A program made the position numbers and the translations under genes. A stretch of 64,000 nt of DNA from Beta vulgaris subsp. vulgaris (Eukaryota > Streptophyta > Magnoliopsida > Caryophyllales > Amaranthaceae), in assembly GCF_026745355.1 (NCBI RefSeq), contig NC_079209.1:26903214-26967213 (forward strand). Reading direction: 5' to 3'. This document shows, piece after piece, positions 56,575 to 64,000 of this stretch. The first letter of the stretch is position 1. Every line of letters begins with the position of its first letter. The notes under the pieces were generated by a model that saw only the letters and a program-made list of their open reading frames with translations, was not told where the DNA came from and ran no database searches.

Positions 56575-57144
56575 ATGGACACCGGGGCTTCAAGGCATTT
56601 TTGTTCGAACAAGGAACTGCTCCACGATTTCCAGGATGCAACAGAAGGTGAGTGCATCTACATGGGCAATGCAATAATTGCTGGAGTACTTGAACAAGGA
56701 AATGTCACTCTAAAACTTACCTCTGGAAAAACCCTCTCCCTTTCAAATGTCTTGTATGTTCCTACTGTGCGTCGTAACCTAGTGTTTGGTGCTTTGTTAA
56801 ATAAAGCTGGTTTCAAAATTGTTTTTGAGGCTGACAAAGTTGTAATGACTCGTGGTGGGGAATTTGTGGAGAAAGGGTATTTAAGTGGGGGTTTGTTTAT
56901 TTTAAATGTTGCTTCTTCTGTTCATGCTATTAATAAAACTGTTTGTGGTTCTGCTTATGTTGCCGAGTCTTTAAATTTATGGCGTGGTAGATTAGGACAT
57001 GTGAATGTTGCTTCTATTAAGAGACTAAGGAACTTAGACTTGATTCCTAATTTGTCCTCAACAGAGTTTTCTAAGTGTCCAGTTTGTGTTGAAGCAAAAT
57101 TTACTAAGAAACCTTGCAAAACCGTGACTCAAAAGACCACCTAA
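56575..57144 (+). pseudogene. pol: Copia C protease and pre-integrase domain
   Basis: MDTGASRHFCSNKELLHDF with the DTG active site at 56578-56586, then LSNVLYVPTVRRNLVFG, typical of copia proteases. The pre-integrase zinc domain follows with WRGRLGHVNVASIKRL and CPVCVEAKFTKKPC. About 190 open codons, ended by TAA 57142-57144 while homology continues in frame. Confidence 0.87.
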
Positions 57145-57614
57145 CTTCTAGAATTAGTTCATACGGACTTAGCTGACTTTCAGAACACTAGAAGTAGAGG
57201 AGGAAAATTTTGGTACATTTCCTTTGTTGATGATTACTCGAGGTTCACTAAGTTATACCTTCTTAAGGCCAAAAGTGAGGTATGGGAAGCTTTTATAAAG
57301 TATAAGACCGAGGTAGAAAACCAACTTGATAGGAAAATCAAGAGGGTTAGGTCTGATAGGGGAAGAGAGTATGAGAACTTCTCTTTGAATGAACATTGTG
57401 AGAAATTGGGTATCATTCATGAACTTAGTGCTCCCTATGTACCTCAACAAAATGGTATAGCTGAACGGAAAAATAGGTCCTTGAAAAATATGATGAATGT
57501 TATGCTTGTAAGTTCTGGGTTGCTTGATGAAATGTGGGGGGAAGCAGTTCTTTCAGCTTGTCATGTTCTTAACCGAGTACCTCACAAAAAGTTTAGACAA
57601 GACCCTTTATGAGT
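57145..57614 (+). pseudogene. pol: Copia C integrase core
   Basis: In frame after the TAA: LVHTDLADF (first Asp), YISFVDDYSRFTKLYLLK, VRSDRGREYENF (second Asp) and VPQQNGIAERKNRSLKN (catalytic Glu), then GEAVLSACHVLNRVP. A frameshift near 57595-57612 brings TGA. The catalytic triad is intact. Confidence 0.87.
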
Positions 57615-58884
57615 TATGGAAGGTTACCCTCCGAACTTCAGTTTCCTAAGAGTGTGGGGGTGTCTAGCCAAATTTGGGCTACCTGACTATAAAAAGTCAA
57701 ACATTGGACCTAAGACTTTTGATGTTGTGTTTAGTGGTTATGCTCATGTTGCTTATAGGTTCATGTCTTTGAGTGATAGGTCTATTTGTGAGTATAGAGA
57801 TGCTGAGTTTTTTGAACATGTTTTTCCTTTGAAAAAGGGTGATGTTGCATTTGTGCCTTCTTGTTCTTCTCATGTTGTTAATTTATCTACTTGTTCTACG
57901 CATGATGTTGTTCTACCTACTAGTGATACTCCTACTGATCTGACCTTGAGTAGTAGTTCAGTTGACATGCATGCTAATAGTTCATCTGTTGTAGATGAGC
58001 CAAGGAGAAGTAAAAGAGCTAGAGTAGCAAAAAACTTCGGTTCTGACTTTGTTACTGCTTTTCTGTCTGAAAGTTCTTGTGTTGACTTGTTGAGTGATGA
58101 ACTAGTTTATGCTTTCATGATAGAAGAGGACCCAAAGACCTTTGAAGAGGCAATGAGATTTGTGGATGCTAGTTTTTGGAAAGAGGCCATTAAGAGCGAG
58201 TTAGATTCCATAGTGTCTAACTCTACTTGGGAGTTAACTGACTTATCTAAGGGATCAAAGACCATAGATAGTAAATGGATCTTTAAAAAGAAGTTGAGAT
58301 CTGATGGACCTATTGAGAGGTTCAAAGCTAGGCTTGTCATTAGGGGCTTCACTCAGAGGAAAGGACTAGATTACTTTGACACTTATTCTCCTATGACTAA
58401 GATAGCCACCATTAGGACCCTGCTAGCTCTTGCTGCTATTCATGACTTAGTTATACATCATATGGATGTTAAGACTGCTTTCCTAAATGGTGACTTAGAG
58501 GGGGAGATTTACATGTCTCGACCTGAGGGTTTCGTGGTGCTAGGTCAACAAGATAAACTGTGCAAATTGAGAAAGTCCTTATATGGTCTCAAACAAGCAC
58601 CAAAACAATGGTATGAAAAATATGATAGTACTGTTGTGTTAAATTGTTTCATTGTAAACAACTCTGATTCTTGTGTATATTCAAAATTGATAGCATCAGA
58701 TTATGTTATTATATGTCTTTATGTGGATGACATGCTGACTTTTGGTAACAACTTAAAGGTGGTTAATGATACTAAACTTTTTTTGTCTTCAAAGTTTGAG
58801 ATGAAAGATTTGGGAGAAGCTGATGTGATTTTAGGAGTAAGGCTTAAGAGAGTCTCTGATTGCATTTCTCTTAGTCAGTTTTGT
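57615..58884 (+). pseudogene. pol: Copia C integrase tail and reverse transcriptase, truncated
   Basis: A long open frame from about 57616. The integrase C-terminal part has FSFLRVWGCLAKFGLPDYKK. A Ser/Asp-rich linker leads to [77 protein letters not shown] and YVDD at 58720-58731. RT is intact up to SDCISLSQF, where gypsy element D inserted at 58885; the rest of the frame to 59028 is LTR sequence of D. RNase H and the 3' LTR lie beyond the window if they survive. Confidence 0.9.
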
Positions 58885-59510
58885 TGTAGCCTAAAAATCA
58901 ACGGCTACCCTTACGGCACGTGGCGCTATCTCAGCCCTACATGTGGCATCTGTTTAGGCCAAGGAAAGTACAAAGGCCTGCAGGTTCTGTGGGCTAAAGT
59001 ACACCTTTCTGAGGAAAAGGTGTACTGAAAAGCTCCCTTATGGCCCTAAAATTGTACTTAGGCCCACTGAAGTAAAGCCTGATTCAGCTAAAAGGTAAAA
59101 TGTACTAACCAATCAGCGCTTGCCACGTGTCCCGATATTATTGCTTAGCTAATCAGATGCTCCCAAATTAGGGTGACATCAAGGTACAACAGTCATTTCA
59201 AACAGTATAAATAGTCCTTGATTTCAAGGTGAAAGGTACGTTTTTCATAGCACAGTACTATTATTTTGCCATAAATTCTTCTCTCTCTCTCTACTTTCTC
59301 TCTCTAAAAGTTCCTTCACATCCCTGTTATCTGACTTAAGCATCGGAGGGGAAATACCACCCAAACCTCCAGGGTGGGTCCCTTTTTTGCAGGTTGCTGG
59401 TCAGAAGTTTGCATCGGGATTTGAGCCAATCATTGTTGCACAAGTCTCCAGTTTTAGAACCTATCATTGGGAGTTGTGATATTTAATTACTAGTTTTACA
59501 CTACGTAACA
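58885..59510 (+). repeat. 5' LTR of Tat-like element D
   Basis: Begins TGTAGCCTAAAAATC and ends TACGTAACA, 626 bp. TATA box TATAAATAG at 59206-59214, followed by a CT-rich tract (59279-59307). The 3' copy lies outside the window. Confidence 0.85.
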
Positions 59511-59512
59511 TT

Positions 59513-59530
59513 TGGCGCCGTTTGTGGGGA
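59513..59530 (+). other. Primer binding site of element D
   Basis: TGGCGCCGTTTGTGGGGA, two bases after the LTR. This TGGCGCCG-type site is standard in Tat and Athila gypsy elements. Confidence 0.82.
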
Positions 59531-59539
59531 GACGCAACA

Positions 59540-61200
59540 ATGACGGACTGTCACTCATCGAATGTCGCAAGGAACAGAAGGTTTAGAGTTCAGGTGGAAG
59601 ACACTGTGGATGACGAGAGGCCACCCCGTGGACGGGACGACGGCCATGCTGCCGTCCATCTGGAGGGTAGGACTGTGACTCCAGTCATTCAGGAAAACCT
59701 TGACCGTCCAGTGACAGCTGGTCACTTGGAGAATGTGCTGAATGATTTCCAGGCCAGAATGGCCGCTGTCATGGAAGAACAGATTAAGAGCAATATGTTG
59801 TTCTTTCAGCTAAGTCCAGGAGGAGAGGCAGCAGCGCCACTAAAAGGGAGATCCCAAGAGGGTCGTCCAGGTACTAGTCGGCCACCTCGGCCAGAGTTGA
59901 CTAGGCCGCTTTCCAAGGGAAAGCAGCCAGCTGTTAGTGACACCAGGAGGAAGATGGACTGGAGGTTGGTAGTCCGTCCAGGAGAATATTCCTCCTACTG
60001 GCCACAAGATGGAGACTGATGCTAGGGAGTATCTGGAAGCCAAGAGGGAGGCAGCTCAGCAGCGCGTGCCTCTGGTTCCACTCCTTATATGAAGGATCGT
60101 CATTAAGACTCCCGTCCAGAACAGTGGGCGAAGCCATGGACCATCAGCTTTTCAGCCAGGCAAGAGAAAACAGTTCTGCAGCCAATGGTGTATAGGCGTC
60201 AAGCCTTAGCTAACACCTCTTCTAATCCGGTACTAAAGGAGTATCGCCGGGAGCACATACCCATTGAGGGTCAGGTTGGGGCACTCCAGATCAACTGGCC
60301 AACTCCTTTCTCGGTCAGAATTATGGAGTCCCCTCCTTTCCCAAAGGTTAAGCTCCCAACCATTGAACCTTTTGATGGAACAACAGATCCAGACGATCAT
60401 CTATCAGCCTATAAGCATCAGATGTATGTCCAAGGGGTGGACGATGCTACATTGGTGTAAGAATTTCCCAGCTACGTTGAAGGGAGTAGCACAGAAATGG
60501 TTTAACAATTTCCGCCTAACTCAGTGAACAATTTCACTGAGCTAGTATCCTGTTCACTAGTCACTTTGTGGCTAACCGTCAAGAACAAAAAACAAGCATG
60601 CACTTGGGAAGGTGATTCAGGTCCTAAAGAGGCCTTGAGAGGTTATGTGAAGAGATTCAACCTAGAGCATTGCAGATCCAAGATCTGAATGCAGGAGTGG
60701 CGTTTGACGCCTTCATCAGAGGTTTAAGACCAGGAAGCTTTAAGTTTGATTTGGTCAAGAAGAAAATCACCACTTTGACGGAAGCTTTGAAGGAAGCTGA
60801 AGCATTCATTCATGCCACGGAGGTTTGTGCTGAGGCAAAACAGCCAGAGGTGAAGAAGAGAAAAGTGTTCAGCCAAAAAAGAATCCGCCCAAGAAAGCTG
60901 AAACTTGGGCAATGACTTCTTTGACCACCTCGTCCAAGAGAAGTAGGCGGTCTGAGCCGGCGGCCTCAGTTGAACCATAGAGTTCAACAAAGATCAATAT
61001 TCCATTCTATGGAAATAAAGATCAGCATGAGCTAAAGGCGCCGGCCGAAATGAAGACGCCTATCGTAATAGAGACAAAAGCAAGTATTGTCATTTCACAA
61101 GGATTGTGGACATGAAACCAATGAATGCAAACACTTGAAGAGAGCATTAGAAGATTTGGCTCGAAAAGGTAAGATGAACAATTACTACCTTCGTCAGGAA
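59540..61200 (+). pseudogene. gag: Element D gag
   Basis: The ATG at 59540 follows the PBS (MTDCHSSNVARNRRFRV). The N-terminal part to 60019 is Arg/Pro-rich. The conserved gag domain appears in shifted frames: ESPPFPKVKLPTIEPFDGTT and DPDDHLSAYKHQMYVQGV (60330-60450), FPATLKGVAQKWFNNF (60465-60515), and FDAFIRGLRPGSFKFDL to FIHATEVCAEAKQPEVKK (60700-60860). A CCHC-type finger (YCHF, then CGHETNEC) lies at about 61085-61135, split by a one-base loss. At least four frameshifts. Confidence 0.82.
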
Positions 61201-62051
61201 GGAAGTTCCAGAAAAGAGAGAACCGTCAAGGAAGAAAGATGGACGGGATAGCACGGATGATGTGTGTAATGGTCATCTCGGAGGATTTGCGGCCGGAGGT
61301 CCAACAAATCGTGGCCAAAAAACTATTTGGGAACTCAGTCAGGTTATGCTCACTAACCAGGCCGAGTCTGATCCTTTCCCAAAATAGTGGTCAGCGAGCT
61401 GGACCGAGGGAAGATAAGGACGCCGCATGATGACCCCTAGTTGTGGAGATGAAGATTGCCAACCTCAGGGTTAGCGAATTTGATTGATACCGGAAGCTCT
61501 ACTATATAATCAGTGCTGATTGTTTGTCTCGGCTTGAAGTTTGATAAAAATGACTTGGTTCCTGTAAATCACCCTATAATCGGTTTCTGGCGGAGGGATC
61601 ATCCACCATGGGGACGTCACTCTACCCGTCAGGGTTGGAGAGAAAGATGCTGCCAGGACGCTTTGTGAAATTTTTGGTAGTACGAGACTTGACTGCTTAT
61701 AATGTCATTCTCGGACGACCTACCTTAAATCACATCAAGGCTGTTATTGTGACCCACTTAATGCTAATGAAGTTTGAGTGTGATGGGGGAAGATTGGATC
61801 TCTCTATGGAGATCAGCAAGCTGCTAGAGAATGCTACCTTACCACTCTCAAACCATCATCATGAAAAGAAAAGGCAAAGGTCCGGGAGGATGACTCGGCC
61901 GAGAAGGTAAAGGGTCAGATTGTTGAGTTAAAGCAAGAAGTTAAGAAGGTTCAAGAGTTACCTCTCCCTGAGAGCAACCGTCCATGCTCTTGCCCAGCAA
62001 GAAAAGAAAGTGCTTGGCTATTAAAGAAGAAAGCATTCATCTGAGGAGATC
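61201..62051 (+). pseudogene. pol: Element D protease
   Basis: The active site LIDTGSST has DTG at 61486-61494, followed by an early TAA (about 61505). The C-terminal half is in another frame (61608-61910): FVKFLVVRDLTAYNVILGRP, the flap-to-end region of gypsy retropepsins. A spacer with Lys/Glu-rich sequence leads to RT. Confidence 0.78.
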
Positions 62052-63060
62052 ATGGCTATAATGAGTCTGGGACTAGAACGTCCGGAGCCGGTAGAAAGTC
62101 CGGTGGAAATTTGTTTAACCAGTCGTCCAGAGAGAACATTGAAAATTGGGTCCGTCCTGAATTCTGAGATCAAGGACGCTTTGATCAAGCTGTTAAGAGA
62201 ATTTGAAGATGTATTTGCCTATACAGTCGAGGAAATGCCTGGGATATATCCTGAGGTGGCGGTGCATAGGCTAAACATTGAGCCGGGGCAGAAGCCTATT
62301 CGGCAGAAGAAGAGGCACCTCGGGCCGGCCAGAAATAAGGCCGTTGATGAAGAAGTTCAAAAGCTACTCAAATCTAAGTTCATCCGTGAAACTTATTATC
62401 CAGATTGGGTAGCAAATGTTGTGATGGTTCCGAAGCCGAATGGCACATGGAGGATGTGCGTTGATTACAGGATTTAAACAAGGCTTGTCCTAAGGACAGC
62501 TTTCCGTTGCCCAAGATCGATCGTCTGGTAGATTCTACAGCAGGTCATGCATTGCTGAGTTTCATGGACGCTTACTCAGGCTTCCACCAGATTCCCATGT
62601 GGCCGGACGACCAAGATAAAACCTCCTTCATTACAGAGAAAGGACTGTATGGATGGCTCCGGATGCCCTTCGGCCTGAGAAATGCGCCGGCCACTTTTCA
62701 AAGGCTTATCAACACGGTGTTTCAGCCACAACTTGGGAGAAATATGGAAGCTTATATCGACGATATGATCGTCAAAGTAAAGAAGAAAAGGATCATCTGG
62801 GCGATTTGAGGGAAACTTTCCTCACTTTGAGGAAGTACAAGTTAAAGCTCAATCCACATAAATGCGTATTCGGCGTAGTAGCTGGAAAATTTCTGGGGTT
62901 CTTGGTTGATCAGAGAGGGATTGAGGCTAATCCCGACAAAATTCAGGCTATCATGAATATGACTTCGCCGTCCAAAGTCAAAGAAGTTCAGCGTCTGACG
63001 GGCTGTTTGGCTGCTCTTGGACGGTTTCTTTCGAAATCAGGGACAAATGTCACCATTTCT
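62052..63060 (+). pseudogene. pol: Element D reverse transcriptase
   Basis: 62052-62477 holds the RT N-terminus: LLREFEDVFAYTVEEMPGIY, VHRLNIEPGQKPIRQKKR, VVMVPKPNGTWRMCVDYR. A one-base loss at about 62475 shifts the frame; it continues in 62507-62809 with DSFPLPKIDRLVDSTAGH, SFMDAYSGFHQIPM, LRNAPATFQRLIN and YIDD at 62753-62764. A second shift near 62790 moves it to LRETFLTLRKYKLKLNPHKC and GKFLGFLVDQRGIEANPDK (to about 63000). Catalytic residues are intact; only frame is lost. Confidence 0.9.
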
Positions 63061-63557
63061 TTGCAACTATTAAAAAGAATGCCAAGTTTGAATGGACGGA
63101 AGAGGCTGAGGTCGCGCTTCAGCAAGTTAAAGATCATCTTCGGCAGCTGCCTAGATTGATCAGTCCGGCCGAGGGAGAAAAATTGTACGTTTACCTGGCC
63201 GTGTCTCCATTCGCGGTAAGTGCTGTTCTCTTGGCTGAGAGAGACTCAGTGCAAATACCCGTCTATTTTGTGAGTCATGTATTGAAAGACGCGGAGAGTA
63301 GGTATTCGTCCATTGAGAAGTTCGGTCTTGCTCTGTTGATGGCCAGCCGGAAGTTAAGACATTACTTCTTAGCCCATAGCGTTCTTGTTTATACAGATCA
63401 ACCACTGAGGCAAGTGTTGCATAAGATGGATGCATCTGGCCGGATGTTGAAATGGGCCGTTGAGCTCAAAATGTTTGACTTAACATTCGAGCCTCGAAAG
63501 GCAATCAAAGGGCAAGCTTTAGCTGATTTCATTGTAGAGCTTACCCGGCCTACATAG
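63061..63557 (+). pseudogene. pol: Element D RNase H, first domain
   Basis: The connection and RNase H read as FEWTEEAEVALQQVKDHLRQ, then LYVYLAVSPFAVSAVLLAER, VYFVSHVLKDAESRYSSIEK and HYFLAHSVLVYTDQPLRQVL (63090-63420), ending FIVELTRP and a TAG at 63555-63557. Family homology continues in the same frame past the TAG. Retroviral-type RNase H of the Ty3/gypsy polyprotein. Confidence 0.87.
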
Positions 63558-64000
63558 AAAGGTCCAAGACCAGCAGAGGGAAAGCGTCATTGGACCCTAA
63601 TGGTGGACGGATCCTCAACTGCGAACGGATGTGGGGCAGGGATCATCTTTCAATCACCTGAAGGGGATAAGTTTGAGTATGCAATGAAGTTCAAATTTCA
63701 GGCTTCAACAATGAGGCAGAGTATGAAGCTCTCTTAGCCGGCATAAAAATGTGCAAAGCGGCTGGAGCCTTGGAGATTGAGGCTAAAACTGACTCTCTGT
63801 TGGTGGTCAGTCACGTAAACGGAGACTTTGAGTGAAAGAAGCGTCCATGAGTAAATATATGAACTTGGTCAAAGAGGAGATCAAGTCTTTGAAGAGGTTC
63901 GTCCTAGATCAAGTGCCTAGATCTGAAAATCATCAGGCATGCTCTTTGACCAGTTCGGCCGAAGGAGATGTCCCTAGAACAGTCTTCTGGGAGGTCAAGG
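63558..64000 (+). pseudogene. pol: Element D second RNase H (archaeal type), cut by window end
   Basis: WTLMVDGSSTANGCGAGIIF (63595-63650) supplies the first Asp. NEAEYEALLAGIK (about 63705-63750) gives the Glu after a one-base loss near 63705. AKTDSLLVVSHVNGDFE (63785-63835) gives the next Asp, then a TGA near 63834. The sequence continues with VPRSENHQA (about 63915). Domain order and residues match the extra RNase H of the Tat lineage. Integrase would follow outside the window. Confidence 0.85.

Larger units (their letters stand above)
45217..64000 (+). mobile_element. Ty1/copia retrotransposon C, host of two nested elements, 3' end not visible
   Basis: A 5' LTR (45217-45888), gag, protease, integrase and RT lie in copia order, but the body is interrupted at 46609-56293 by the triple-LTR array and at 58885 by gypsy element D, which runs off the window. 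Remaining copia DNA: 45217-46608 and 56294-58884. Gag and pol carry stops and frameshifts. The lineage is not Sirevirus: gag is the shorter UBN2 type and the LTR is compact. Confidence 0.88.
58885..64000 (+). mobile_element. Tat-lineage Ty3/gypsy retrotransposon D, 3' part outside the window
   Basis: 5' LTR, a PBS of the TGGCGCCG type, gag, protease, RT, RNase H and a second RNase H. The order PR-RT-RH followed by an extra, archaeal-type RNase H before integrase is the known mark of the Tat lineage (Ogre, Retand and relatives). Inserted in the RT of copia C. Higher GC than the copia elements. Several frameshifts and stops. Confidence 0.88.

Overview
The window is a stack of transposable elements from a flowering-plant nuclear genome, most likely a eudicot; the species cannot be told from the sequence. 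The evidence is Sirevirus-type Ty1/copia elements, Athila-like and Tat-like Ty3/gypsy elements, Tekay/Del-like LTRs, plant CACTA, hAT and Stowaway elements, AT-rich DNA, and no intact host gene on either strand. Every retroelement gene seen is broken by stops or frameshifts, so the open frames are fragments of old polyproteins.

Region 1 (1-20560): a Tekay/Del-like LTR on the minus strand, whose first bases lie at 20560, is cut into pieces by later insertions. These are Sirevirus A (342-12498), a CACTA element (14096-16974) holding a second CACTA of the same family (14668-16155), and an Athila-like solo LTR (17490-19087). Sirevirus A itself carries a CACTA element (3731-5341), a Stowaway MITE (8879-9196) and a hAT MITE (11126-11677). 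Direct repeats at the junctions define most borders, and two insertions have matching empty sites elsewhere in the window.

Region 2 (20561-26866): degraded LTR pieces, the 3' end of a minus-strand Sirevirus, a deleted minus-strand Athila-like gag-pol, and another chromovirus-like LTR remnant.

Region 3 (26867-37798): Sirevirus B, a relative of A, with both LTRs, gag, pol, a 3' accessory ORF and the double polypurine signature of the lineage. A and B share a stop codon inside the integrase region.

Region 4 (37799-45216): no gene recognised. It holds a CACTA-like end, a 925-bp hAT element, a MITE inside a (TA)n tract, an element with 9-bp target duplications, a 149-bp tandem duplication, another TIR element and a tRNA-derived SINE-like stretch.

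Region 5 (45217-64000): a Ty1/copia element (C) is interrupted in gag by the most unusual object here: three LTRs of about 3 kb alternating with two non-coding 351-bp internal domains (46609-56293), the whole flanked by a single 5-bp target repeat. Downstream, the copia pol is interrupted at 58885 by a Tat-lineage Ty3/gypsy element (D) with two RNase H domains, which runs off the window.

The elements do not form a shared pathway. Their relation is layered insertion, and the nesting gives a relative order of events. The best candidates for something undescribed are the giant-LTR, tiny-interior tandem element, the coiled-coil coding fragment inside a CACTA element, and the shared stop in the two Sireviruses.
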